This document shows, piece after piece, positions 10,901-25,628 of a DNA stretch of 64,000 bases. Source of the DNA: Labia minor (Eukaryota; Arthropoda; Insecta; Dermaptera; Spongiphoridae); NCBI GenBank assembly GCA_963082975.1, contig OY720344.1:18091580-18155579 (forward strand), read 5' to 3'. Position 1 is the stretch's first letter; every line of letters starts with the position of its first letter. The position numbers and the translations under genes were made by a program. Below the pieces are notes generated by a model, which saw only the letters and a list, made by a program, of their open reading frames with translations, was not told the DNA's origin and ran no database searches.

Positions 10901-12981
10901 CCTGTTATCATGCAGTAAAAGGTGCTTATCGCGTTAAAATTATTATCAAAAGGGATAAAAATTAAAATATATAAAACAATTATTTTATTTGGTTGGTTCG
11001 GTTGTATTATATGGGTGTGAGGCATGGTCTATGACCTTAGGAGACGAGAGTGGATTGAGAGTATTTGAGAATAGGATTCTTCGCAGCATTTATGGACCAA
11101 AGAAAGATGAGGTCACCGGGGGATGACGGAGACTGCATAACGAGGAATTGGATGACCCATCTCCAAATATAGTTAGGATTATAAAAACAAGAAGGCTCCG
11201 ATGGGCAGGGGACTTGGCTAGAATGGGAGAGGAAAGAATGACAAAAAATATATTGGTGTGGAGACCGAGTGGGAAGACAAGAAAGACTCGGTGGGTGGAT
11301 AATGTAGGAAGGGAAGTGAGACAGATAGGAAGGGAAGGATTATTTTCACACCAAATTTCACGTGAAGAGATTTTATATATATGTCCACGAATCATGCAAT
11401 TTGTTAACACAAAAAAATATTTTTAGCATGATGTCTGTCCGTTCGTCTGTCTGTCTGCCAGTTGTGTGTCCGTATAGAGGTATACAGCTCAACAGATTTT
11501 GATAAAATTTGGTATATTTCCTTAATGCATCAGTAAAATGAATTCATTATATTTTCGTGTATATCCGGAGACTGGAAGTGGTAGTTTACAAAGAATTAAT
11601 TTTATATTCATTGTCGGAAAGTTTTCACTTAAAATATAGTGGTAATTAATAATTGAGTAATTAAAATAAAAATAAAAACCAAAATAATATAATTTAGTTA
11701 TTTTAATTCAAGTTTTAAAATTTTATTTTTATACTTTATATATATAGGTATATAAAATTGTTTGAAAATTTATTTATTTCAAATCGTCGGTTGGTTCTGT
11801 GCCTGGCCACAGCTCATTTTTTTTTCTTTAGCTAATTTTATTACTGGAATTTGGTTGTATCTGAAGTTAGTGGGAGTATGTGATTTAAATTTTTCTTTAT
11901 TTTCATCCTCCATATATAGTACGCCGTAAATGTATGTAAATTCGGTGTACATAAAATGAAATTGCATACAAATAAAAATAAAATTAAACATTGGTGTGCC
12001 ACATGTTTGACAACATGTTTATGATATTCCAAATTATATATATATATATATAATTATTTACGATAATACGCACAGAATAGTTTTTTCTTGATTATAAATA
12101 AATTAATGAAAAAAAGATAATAAAAAATTTAGGATTATTGACAAAAGAAAGCTTTTTGTCTTTTAAGACAAGTAACAATAATAATATAACTTGTTGTTAA
12201 ATTGTAACAGTAGTGGTAGTAATAGTAGTAAAAATAAAATCAATAGAGTATAAAATGGATATACAGGATACGTTTCTTTTATTTTATTGATAAAATTCCC
12301 TAATAAGCAGCAATCGTTTTTTTTCTCTCTTTCTTTCAATACAGAAATTGAAATTATTTGTATCATGTCTTCTCGTATTATCACTTAAGAAGTATTGGAA
12401 ATTTATAGGAAAAGTAATTTTAACATTTATTTTATTAAAAAAAAAAATCTGGAGTGTCTCCACTCGACTAGCTCCCAAATTTGAATTGGATAATCAAGCT
12501 TTTTCTATATTTGAAAATTAATTCAACTTTATTCTACCCGATAATAGGATTTAAAGTTTTTAACATGATTTTCACTGATATTATTTTATTGAAATAAGAA
12601 TGCAATAAATTAATGTCAACATTGTTTTGATTTTTTTCAACGTAAATAAAACCTTTACCTTCATTTTTAAGTCAAAATTTAAAAATTAATTCGTGTATTT
12701 TTAGCGATTCAGTCAAGTTGAAATTCTATATATAGCAGTTGTATACAATTATTAATCATGCGAAAAATTATCAAATATATATCTTTATTTTTACGGTCAC
12801 TTTAGAGGAAAAAAAATCAAAACGTTGTAGGTAATGGCCCTCTTCCGAATGAGCTACATTTCTAAAAAGTTGATAGAGTACTACGAATTTTGAATAAAGC
12901 CCGAGTACCAAATTTCATTATTCTAGCTTAAACTGTTTTTGCGTAATCTTGTCTACACACACACACACACACAGAGAGAGG

Positions 12982-13029
<48 letters not shown>

Positions 13030-16000
13030 TTCTTCTCAACCTTAGAGAAAATGACTCAGGGACCTTCAAAACGTATAAAAACATCAAAATCTCGACATCG
13101 AAAATTTTCGTGATCTCAATACTATCTCTGGCCAGGTACTAAAAATTATCACTTAAGAAGTATTGGAGATTTATTGGAAAAAATATTTAAACATTTATTT
13201 TATTAAAAAAAAAATTCTATTTAAAATTAGGTTAGGAGAAATATAATTTTGTTTTTTAACTCTTAAATTTAAACACCTATATTTCTAAAATTTTGTTAAT
13301 CAAAATCAGAACCATTCGATGTTACACCCATCTCCTCGGAAACAAGTATATTTATTTCTGTTTTATGGAATGACAAAGCCCTTGAAGTCATTTTTTAAGT
13401 CTCGTAGCCCAGTTTTATTTTTTCCAACTTTTGCATCGATTTCTGTGTGAAGAAGAAGCTACCCGTTTCTAATGATCAATTCTGGTGCATTATCAAGATT
13501 TGCTGAGAATTCTTTTTCTGTGTGTTTGTTTTGTCTGAATTTAGGAAGTTGTAAAGATTAAATCTGCCCACTTTTTCTTAGGCAAGTGTCAAAGTGTTTC
13601 AAAGTAGTGGTCCATCCATTAAGTTGAATGCAGTGGCGTACCTAGAACTTTTGCCGCCCGGGGCGATCTCCAATTTGCCGCCCTTTCTATTATAAGTCAA
13701 TCAAATAGTGGTTTTTATAAATTAATACACATAAATAAATTATTAAGTTATTTAATCAATATTAATTAATACACAAAGTAAATTTTTTTACACATATTTG
13801 TATGCGCTCGTATATAAACATATTAATATAATATTTACTCTTCTAGCTTTCATACTAGAAAAATCGTGTATATTGCTCTCAAAATTTATATTAGTTGTAA
13901 TTTCTTGTTCTATTTACAATATTGCAAGATTTTGTAGTCTTAATTGACTCATTGTAGAACGAAGATAATTTTGCCGAACAAAATCTTAAAGATGCGTTTA
14001 CGAATTCAACGCATTTTAATGAATACAATAAAATAAAATTATTATCCTATTCTTGGAATTAGAATTCAAAATTTACACTAAAATGCATTTATATACACCA
14101 AGGAATAATATTCGAAATCATATAGTTGATCATAATTTATATAAATCAAATAGAAAACTTATAATAATTATAATAATCATTTATTATTCAAGAAAGAAAA
14201 AAAATAAATATGAATGAATAAGTTGCTTTTTACAACTATAACTAAATATAAAAAATGCCGCCCCAAGATAAGTGCCGCCCGGTGCGGACCGCACCCACCG
14301 CACCCCCCTAGGTACGCCACTGGTTGAATGTATAGATAATTTAAGTTTTTGGTAAGTCTATCATACATATTAGGTGTAGTAATTAAACTGATAATAATAT
14401 TAACAAATAATTGTTAAGTTCCCAGAGTTGGATAAAATATAAAATACCATTACATTTTCTTTGAAAAAATAGAAGGAAAAAGTATTTTCAATCAATGTAT
14501 TTATTAAAGCTTTTGTGGTTATTCTGATAATTATTAAGGGAGTTTTTATTAAAAGACCACATTGTTTGTATAAAATTATTTATTAAATTAAAATAAATGT
14601 ACAACGTTTCGACTGCTTATTCTGCAGTCGTTTTCAAGTAACCGTACTGTAAAATTGGCGGGTGAAAATTGTAGCCAATATCACTGTTTATATAAGAGCT
14701 GACGTGTCCCATCTTGAGTCAGTCCGCTTGAATCGGAGGTTACTTGAAAACGACTGTAGAATAAGCAGTCGAAACGTTGTACAGTTATTTTAATTTAATA
14801 AATAATTTTATACAAACAATGTGGTCTTTTAATAAAAATTCCCTTAATAATTATGTATATCAATCTTTATCTGTATATTTACTTAATTTATTTAATTAAA
14901 ACTTAAGAAATTTTATTTTTACTTTTCTTATTTTTTTATTCTTACAAACTTTGCTTTTTTTTGAATTTGATAAAAGATAACCAACTAACTAAGGTTTAAC
15001 ATATTAATGAACCTCACACAATGGGTGATAATTTTAAAAACATTTTAAAATGAATATTTAAAAGTTGATAAAATTTTGTGCGTAGCTTGTAAAATCTAGC
15101 AGATGACACAATCAATTAAGGACTTGAACGTTTGAAATTTAATCAATCAATTCTCACTAATTAATCAATATTTTAGTAGATTTGATGAGTGATTCATGTA
15201 TTGTCATCGGAAACAAATAAATGTATAAAATTTCGATTCTATCGGTTAATTAAAAAAAATTAAAATTTAAATAAAAAGGAATACTACTTATACTACTTTT
15301 TGATAAAAAAAATATCTCTTATATGTATACGAGGTCTGTTCAAAAGAAAAGGTGAATTTTGGATTATTTCGAAAAGTATTTTTTTATTCATCAATATACA
15401 TTTTGTCCCTTTCAAGATATAATGCACTTATGCCAGCGCTTATTCCAATCGTCGAAGCACTTCTGAAATTCGCTTTTCGGTTTTGCCATCAACTCGTTCT
15501 TCGATTCCGACTTTATCTCATCAACGGTGGCAAAACGCCTTCCTTTCTCTTCAGTTTTGGGAATAGGAAAAAGTCGCAGGGAGCCAAATCTGGTGAATAC
15601 GGTGTTGTTTTTGGTCAAAAAATCACAAACAAGCAGTGATGTGTGAGCTGGTGCAGAATCCATGATTTGTTTTTCCACAATTCCGATCGTTTGAGCCGTA
15701 TTTCTTCACGCAAACTTTACATAACTTACTTGTAGTATTCCTTATTATTTTTTTTAAGTAAAAAATCGAAGAACACACAAAAGGTGACTAACTTTTCAGT
15801 TGTAAAAAACAATTTACTAATCCAAAATGACTGATAATGTTAACAAATGAGAAATATATGTGTACCAACATAACTAAAAAAAATTTCGATGATCTAATGT
15901 ACACAACCCGCGAAAATTTAAAATTAACCTTTTCTTTTGAACAGACCTCGTATACAATATTTTTATGAAATAGAAAAAATAATAAATAACTTTAATTTAA

Positions 16001-19000
16001 GTACTGATGATTTTATGATATATAATTCTAGAAAATTGGTATGTAAGAGATAACATTCCCATACATGTCATTAAGATTCAACTAAAGGCTTATGGTTGTT
16101 TTTCTTTTATTTTTATAGAAATTGTATTGGTATAGAAACTAAAATATATAAATGTCTTGGCATTTGTTGATGATTTATTGTTTTTTTGATCTCTCTTATT
16201 TACACCTTATTACAGACAAACATGGAACTAAATTTAAAAAAAATCAAAAATAATGGGTTGATGAGGTTTGAGAACACAAATGGGTGGTAGTATAAGAGTA
16301 AAAGCGATATAAAATAATTAAAATCGTTATTACGAGTAAAAAATATTATAATGGACTCGCATATTAAATTACAAAATAACTAAAATAAAGTTAAATTGGA
16401 GGATAATAGATTATATTTATAAGATCTCACATTTTGTATTGATTTGCTTGTTTATTTTAATCTTAGGCTTTTAATCTAAGGGCTTTTTTAGATAGGTTTT
16501 TTTCATTTTATATATGCATCATGTATACTCTTATTTTCGTATATTACCGTTATTTGGTCACAAATATTGTCAGAAAATCACTAAGCATCACGCTTATATT
16601 CAAATCTATACTTACTTCATCATTTGACATCACTTGAACTCAGCGACCAAATTCTTCAGTGTTACTACTCATCCATCTACTTCTATTTTATTCCTGTTCT
16701 TTGTCAGTTTTCACATGTCCCCATTTATATTTTCAACTCAACCCATTATTACCTTACAATTGGAATCCCCATAAACATGTTTCTATTTTGTCTTTACAAA
16801 CTCATTCTAGTTTCTTTGATTTGATAAACCTAACTATATTATTTGTAGATGCATAGAGATCATGCAATTATTCATCGTTATGCAGTGTCTAAAATTTGAC
16901 AGTTATTTCATTCTTTATCAGAGAATAAATGCCTTACTTTGGCAAAATAATTATATTTTATTTGAATATCATTGAATAATCATAAGACATTGCACTCACT
17001 CTTAATTAAAATTATTCTAGAATATTATTATTATCTTTTATGATTATTTTCAAATTCTAGGTTTTAAATTTTAATTTTTTCACTCACTCTATTCTTTTTA
17101 TAGTAAATAATTAATAGGTAATTAATTTATTTTCCATAAATTTGTTAAACTATAAATGAATTTATTATTATTTTTATTTCAATTTATTATATATATGTTT
17201 CATTTTATATATTTATTTGTGCTAATCTATCTCACTATAAAGATATTCTATCTCGTCCTCAACCCTCTCTTTCTCTCCCGCACACACTAGCAAATGGTTG
17301 GATGGAAATGAAAGGGGTGGGAGAATGAATGAGTATGAGAGATACACGTGTCTAAAGAATGCTTACGTCAGTATAATCCCTACTCGTTTTTTTATGTTTG
17401 AATATTTTTAAATTTTAATCCAATCCTCACATTTATCTCTCTTAACTAGATATTATATTTATTAAACGTTCGTATGATAATAAATCATACATTTACTTTT
17501 CTTAATCCTACCTCAATCGATTATTTACTTATTTACTAATAATAAATGTATTATATTTATAATACAATAAATATTATAAAATTATTTAAATCAAAATTAC
17601 TAAAACTATGTGTTAAAATAAATAAAATTAAGTAAAATAAATAAAATATTGCGTAAAATATAATTCAAACTGAGTTGAAGAAGAGAGAGAGATTCCTCTC
17701 TATTATTAATAATATTAAACAACTATTATCTAATAATGATATTCCATTAATACGAAAATTATTTGAAAAGATTACCAATTGAAAGAACGAATTGTCTTGC
17801 TCATAAATATCAAATTTTTAATTTTTCTAACCCTTTGAAAAAAAACCTAATTTTGTGAATTTATTAAATATTTTGTAAGAAAAAGCTGGAGACAAACACA
17901 ATTCACCAAGATATGCAGAATAAGTTAGGAGACTGCATCATTGGTTTGTTTTCGACAAGATGGGTACCCCACATATCTTATCTTATTACACTAGCGAAAA
18001 TTGTATATATATATTTGTATTTTTGAAATATTAAACCGCTCGAAAGATTTTTTTGAAATTCACACCATATATAATTTTTATAAAAAAACATCGATCTGTA
18101 TTGGTTTCAGCTTCGAGAAAAATCATCTTTATTAGTTTTTTCTAATTATTATTATTATTAAAATAGGAAATTCAAATGACGTCAGCAACTACGTCAGACA
18201 GCTCTTCCTTAAATACAAAATATTATAAATATAAATAAAATCAAATTACGAAATATATAATATGTTGTATGCTATATAAGTATTTTTTTTAAATTTATGT
18301 TTTAAATTATTTGAACGTGGGCTCAGTGAACCAGGCATTAATATTACCAGCCAAACCCGATAATAAGGAATATTATTTTTAATGACAGAGTGGCAGTCGA
18401 AACTTTGGATTCACTATTATATGAGGACATGGTAAACATTATTTACCACTGAATAAGAAGTAAATCCAGCTGTAACAGTTATTTTAAAGGACTTTCGCCT
18501 TGAACAAAAAGAATATATTGAAAAATAATATATATTACTCACATAATAGAATATCATGAATAAATAATTGTTTAAATATTTAATGTAATTTAATAATATA
18601 TTATCGAAAAGAAAAAATTCAGAGAAGAAATAGAGATCTTCATAACCTTTTAATACTATTTAAATTAAATAAATGGAATTAAACTTGAAAAATAAAATAT
18701 TATTAAAAATAAATAAATTGAAAATTGAGAAATTCATTTTATTATTATCACGTTTTACTTAATTATTATCACGTTTTACTTAACTTGTATTCTTGTCTGT
18801 GTGTATGCGTCAAATCTTGCAATCGATTTTTCGACGACTTCCAATCATCGGATTTTCTTGAAACTTTACCAACAGCTTTGCTCTCGATGACAATACAATA
18901 TTATAATTTCTATGAGCTTCTAATTGCTACAATTTGAATGCAATAATCCAAAATTATTCCTATATATAAAAATTCGAAATGTCGGATGTAAACAAAAAAA

Positions 19001-22000
19001 CATAAAATCCCCAACTTTATAAATATAAATATTTAGTACACATTCATTTCTTAAATTATACTTCATAAATTTAATTAATATGAGTAAACTAAAATCGATT
19101 GCAAAATTTGAAGACTAAAAAGTAGAAAATAATACTTTATAAAAAAAATTTTAAAAAACCACGTTTTACTAACGGACTAAAAAGGAGAAAATAATTTTTT
19201 TCTGAAAATCCATACTGACATACATACAAGAGATCTGATTTGAATCAAACTGTCCATAACGTAAAACGTGGGGCGCAGATATGTCTAAAATATCCTGTTT
19301 CTAATAAAAATATAGAAAATATATAAATCTCAAAATAAACATTAAAACCACGCATAATATAATTTGACGAATGAATAATTTGACGAATGAATATTGATCT
19401 TTATCAAAAATATTAAATTTAATGCTCGAAAGAATTTAAATTAAAAAAAATCTATTGGACTACTAATATTATTCCCTTTTACAAGTGGTCTGATAAAAAA
19501 TTTGATATTTGAAAAGTTTGATAGTATAAGTTAGTATCTTAAACAATTTTTAAATATATTAAATATACGATAAATTTTCTAATGATTAACTAATAATATT
19601 CCCTTTTACAAAAAGTCTGTTAAATACTTAATAGGTAATATTTATAACAATATGTACCTCCCTTACTATCGTCGGTCGGTAAAAATTATATCAAGAAACT
19701 TATCCTATAGTATTACTAATAATATTCCCTTCTACAAGAATTTTGGTGAAAACTTAAGCCTTAAAAAATACGATTGATGCTAAATAAAAATTAATAAAGG
19801 AAATCATATTTGAATAGAAAAATTATTATTTGTTGCGCCCCACGTTTTACGTTATGGACAGTTTGATTCAAATCAGATCTCTTGTATGTATGTCAGTATG
19901 GATTTTCAGAAAAAATTATTTTCTCCTTTTTAGTCCGTTAGTAAAACGTGGTTTTTTAAAATTTTTTTTATAAAGTATTATTTGTATTTATATTCTTGCA
20001 TGAGTTAACTTTCTAATAACTCTATAGTCTACAAATCATTTATTCACCTATCATTTCTAAATAATTCATAATAAAACATAAACATAAACAATTCAATTGT
20101 ATATTTTAATTGATATTTAGTTGAAAATTGATAAAAAATTAGAAATAAAATACCTCTTCTTTTTTCTTTCTCTTCACCACATTTTCATTTATTACCAAAG
20201 AATTGATAGATATTTACTTTTCTATAACATTGTCTTTTTCACTTGACAATAATATAATTGTAAAAAAAATGATAAAAAAATAATATTTGACAAAAAGTTA
20301 TTGAAAAAATTTTAGAAATAAAAATACAAACATGAATATCCGATCCAAATTCAATTTCATTGTAACATATAGTTTCTTTTGCTATTTTTATCGATAAAAT
20401 AAAATTCAAAAGCTGAAAGAAAGAAGGAAAGAAAGAAGGAAATAAATAAATGTAGATATAATTTACTCTATCTATCTATCAATCAATCGATCTAATATTA
20501 TTATGTATACATATTAGATTAATTTTATATTATATTGCCTTAGTACGAGGGTTGCCTTTTAAGTTTTCCAATCGAATAATAGGTGACGCTAATGAGTTGT
20601 GCCACCATTGTGTTTGTGAATATTCACGTTTGTTATTGCGAAGCCAGTGGCAATTAAGAAATTAACTGATTAAGTTCTCGATAATGAACTTTTAAAAGAA
20701 GGAAGTTTGTGCAAAAATAGAAATCACTTGTGAAGAATGATTTTTTTAGGATTTTAAAAATGACCTTACTCATCAAATCGTGCAACTTTTGGTAATGAAG
20801 CACCATCAGAGAAGACTGTTACCAATTCGTTTACAGAATTTCGTGATGGTTGTGCGTCTGTTATTGATGAATGTCGAGAAGGTTGGCCAAAACCGCCTGT
20901 CTTTCCGAGAAACATCGATGATGAGCGCAACATGATTAAGAAGATCGGCATGTGACAGATAAAGGCGTCTCTTAGAATATCGCAGACTGTAATACAATCG
21001 ATTTTACATGACCATTTATGTGTGAGAAAGTTATGTTCCAGATGGTTTTCGTATAATTAATTTGATCGAAGCGCGGGTGTTTAACGATAAACTCAATCCC
21101 ACTAAAGATGTTCGTTCACGAAGCACTTCCAATAAAATGATCGCTTGTTTTTTCGGTTGTACAGGTCACGTCGAAACCATTCCATTAGAAGATCGAAGAA
21201 CTGTTAATGCCGAATAAAATAGAACAATTTGTTTTCCAACGGTCTTCGATAAAAGAAGAAAAAGAACAAAAAAAAAAATTCTTCATCCCGACAATGCCAG
21301 CTCCCATAATACACGTCAAACACTTGAATATTTGAAGAAGAAAAACATCGAATTAATGTCTCATTGCCCGTGTTTACCCGATTTATCGCCTAATAGCTTT
21401 TTCTTGTTCCTCAATGTCAAACAAAAGATATACGGACAGCGATTTTCATTACCTCAAAAAGCTGTTGAAGCTTTCAAAACAATGTTTCTATGATATCAAC
21501 TTCAGAATGTAAAAAAATGATTCCAGGATTGATTTTAGCGTATGCAAAAATGAATAGAGATCTTAAGGGCGAATATTTCGAAAAGCAATAAAACATCGGG
21601 TTTTGAACTTGTTCGTTTTTGTTTCACTTTTTGTAAAAATTTAAAAGGTAACCTTCGTTTAATAAATAATAGTGAATAAGACCAATTTTTCTCATTATAG
21701 TCTATGCATTATTTTTATAAAATATACGACATCCTTGAAAAGATTTTTTGACAAATAATGTCTCGTCATCACAGAATTATTGACGAACCATTCTTGTTGT
21801 GACTTCCAGATAAGTAGTTTTGTTGAACAAGTAGGTAAACTAGAAAATCAATGTGGACTGTCGCAAGTCGCAAGAACTCTCTTACAAAAAGAAACAGACC
21901 CTTCGACACATAACTTGTCTATACAAGACTGTAACATGGCCATTACATTTCAATCAAACATATTTTTATTATTTTTTTTCAATAATTAAAGTGATAAATA

Positions 22001-23951
22001 AATCAACAGATGAAGATAAATATGATGATAAAGATTACCAAAATCATAATATTGCAATGATTCAAGTTTCATTTCATTGCAAGTGGTTTATAAATCTTAC
22101 TATGGATAAACATAATAAGTGTATTTCTTCTTATTAATTTAAGTAATATAATATACGAGGGTCAATCAAATATAACCGAGGATTCAGTGGTTGAGCATTT
22201 GCAAGTGCATGTGTTTATGATTGGGCAGTTTAAGTTGTTGTTAAATGGGAATATCTAGAAACCACACATAAACCGGCATGTCGTGCGCTTAATTTAGTAT
22301 CCCTTACGATGTGAGAGGAATATACCTGTCTCTGTTGAGCAACAAATCATTATAAAGTTGAAATCATTATAAAGTAAAAACGTCATACCAACCAAAATTT
22401 ATCGCAGAATGAAGATTTCGTGCAACAAACTTAAACAAAGCCATAAACGTGGTCCGAATCAAGCAGATCATGTGGTCCTTACACCAGTGGGACTAATGAC
22501 TTTGCATATGTTCGAGAGTTTATAAATCAGAAACGAATATTCATTGAACTTAAAATTTCACAGAAACTTGGTAGTAGCTATGGAAATGTCCAGTTAAACA
22601 TTAAAAAGGAGCTAGGTTTTAGAAAAATCTCAACACGCGTTAGGTTCCAAGGCACCTGGCAACTGGTTAGATATCCGACTAATTTCATTTTATGAGAATA
22701 TAATGAAAATATTAACTCCACGTTGGGAAAAATGTATATAAAAAAAATCAACGTACATAAAAAAGAATATATAGAAATGTAATTGTTTTCTGTAACATAA
22801 ATTTTGTTTGATTGATCTAATTTGTCTAAACACAATTTAAAAAATAATATTAATTAATATTAATATCAATATTAAAGGCCAGATTGGTTGTTTATTAATA
22901 TACAAACTTATAATTAAATTAACAACAATAAATAAATAAGTAATATTTTCATATATGTTATAACATAAACATACCCACACATTCAAATAATATAATTAAT
23001 ATAAATAATATATTTAATATAAAAAAATTAATTAAATATATACAATCAGGTACGTAACCTATAATAGATATTAAATAATTTAATGACTTAATTTTTGTTT
23101 AAAATAAAGAGAGGGGGAGAGAGAGAGAAAGAAAGTAAGAAAACTTATAAAGTAAAAGTTGATTAGAATGTCCTTTAAAAGATGGAGTGACTAAACATAT
23201 AAAAACAAAGAGTGGTATGAGTGAATGGATAAAAGTAAAAGAGGATGAAATGGAGAGGTGGTGAGTAAAGTGGGTGTTGGTTGGTTGTTGGATGGGAAGA
23301 ATTCATTCAATGTCTTGTTTGCAAAGTAAAGTAGATACTGACAGACTTAGTGGCTCAGTGACTGTGAGAGTCTGTGTGAGGTGAATGAATTAACGAATGA
23401 TGGAGAGGGAATGAAGGGATGAAAGGATAAAATGGAGGTGGGGGCGACTCTTTTGTTGGATTTCGTTTAGGTCTTCACTTTCCTTTAATCAAGAAAAGTT
23501 GGCAGATTTACTTACTCAGATATGAATTGTAAACGCCATTAAATTATTCGAGGCATAAGAAAGAAACTTTTCCAAATACTATTCCTAGTTAATAATTACT
23601 AACAATAGAATTAAAACACTTGGAATATTTAGGTGTATATATATATACGTAATGTAATGTTATATTAGTTTTTACAAATTTTATTTTTAAGAACATTATA
23701 TTATTATTATTTATTTAAACTTTAAGAAAATTATTAATTAAATAATGTATATTAATGATGATTAATTAAATAAGATTATTGATTTTTTGAGAATTAATTT
23801 TTTTTTATTTTATTTTTTTATATTTTTTCATTTCCATTTCAAACTATCTTCAATCAATTATTATTTTAATATTAGTGACAATTATAATCCTTCAAATAAA
23901 TAAATGATGTTAAAAATTTTTAATACTAATTAAATTTAATTAAATATGATG

Positions 23952-23987
<36 letters not shown>

Positions 23988-25593
23988 CGTATAATTAATA
24001 GTTTTAATTATAGTTAAAATCAATAATAATAATAAAGTCAATTTAAAATGAAAAAATTTGAGTAAATTTAGTTAGTTAAAATTAGCTGGAGTGTCTCCAC
24101 TCGACTATCTCGCAATTTGAATTGGATTAAATAACATAATATATTATATTTAAATTAAATTTAATTAATTATAAATTATAAATAATAAATATTAAACCAG
24201 CGCATGTTTAGCTTTTTTTTTGATGGCAACATGGCACGTGTTGGCGCGTGAGATTTGCAGTGTTAAAAAATTAATTCTGGTACTTTCAACAATTCAATCA
24301 AGCTGAAATTCTATATATAGCAGTTTTATACAATTATTAATCATGTAAAAAATTATCAAACATATATTTTTATTTTTACGGTCACTTTAGAGGAAAAAAA
24401 ATCAAAACGTTGTAGGTAATGACCCTCTTCCCGATGAGTTACATTTCTCAAAAGTTGATAGAAAACTATGAATTTTGAATAATGTCCATGTACCAAATTT
24501 CATCATTCTAGCTCAAACCGTTTTTGCGTAATCTTGTCTACATACATACATACACACACACACAGACATTTTTCTCAACCTTAGTGAAAATGATTCAGGA
24601 ACCTTCAAAACGTATAAAAACATCAAAATCTCAACATCGAAAATTTTCATGATCGCAATACTATCTCTGGCGAGATAGTAATAAAAAAAGTGGAATAAAA
24701 AGTATTCTTAACCTGAAACACGACTCTCCATTCAATTTCTATTCACTCCTAATTCTCTTTAATATATGATTTGATGATAGAATCGTATTTATCTTTTATT
24801 TTTTCGGTGCATTACTCTTGATTTAGTCTCTAGACAATTTTAGACATTGTTTTCCAATAGGTTTCTTTTGTCAAAAAACTTGTCACCAATATTTTAGATA
24901 AATGTGATATCTCAAATAGAATAGAATCCATTTGGACTTTAATTTAATTAAATTTTTTTTTTTCAATCTGAATTTTCAACTTTTAAAAAACTACTATATA
25001 TATAAATTATATATTCCAAACACTATTCACTTTCTTTTTGATTATGTATTCTCTATATTCAATTTTATTTATCTAAGTAAGTCTTTCTTTTTTATGGTGG
25101 AACTCAACTTTTTAATCTAAATTCTTTCAAGTCGTTTTTAGTATTTATTTTCTTTTCGATTTAAAATAATTCCATTTCTGTTATAAATTTTTGATAATAT
25201 TCTGATTTTATCCATTTGATATTCTTTTATGATATTTACATATTAATTAATTTATTTATTTTAATCTACTCATGGTGATTATATTTATTATAATTAAAAA
25301 TAATAAAAATCTCACTGATTTTTAAAACTTAATAATATATAGGATATATATGGTATATTTGTTCTGTACATAATTGAATATCACATAATATATACGATAT
25401 GTATACCTATATGGTATATGATTGAAGCTTTTGTTTAAGTTTCCAACTGTTTAGCATATTTATTTATTTGTTAATTTTTTATTTTTTGTCCTCTATATCT
25501 ATTATTTTTATTTTATTGACCACTTCTTTATTCTTTATATAATGGATTATCCATATAATAGTTAGATTTATTTTAAAGTGTTGTTCATTTATT

Positions 25594-25628
<35 letters not shown>

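Noticed and set aside
12953..13030. Short repeats as a CRISPR array
   Set aside because: Simple di- and tetranucleotide microsatellite without spacers, in a eukaryotic genome.
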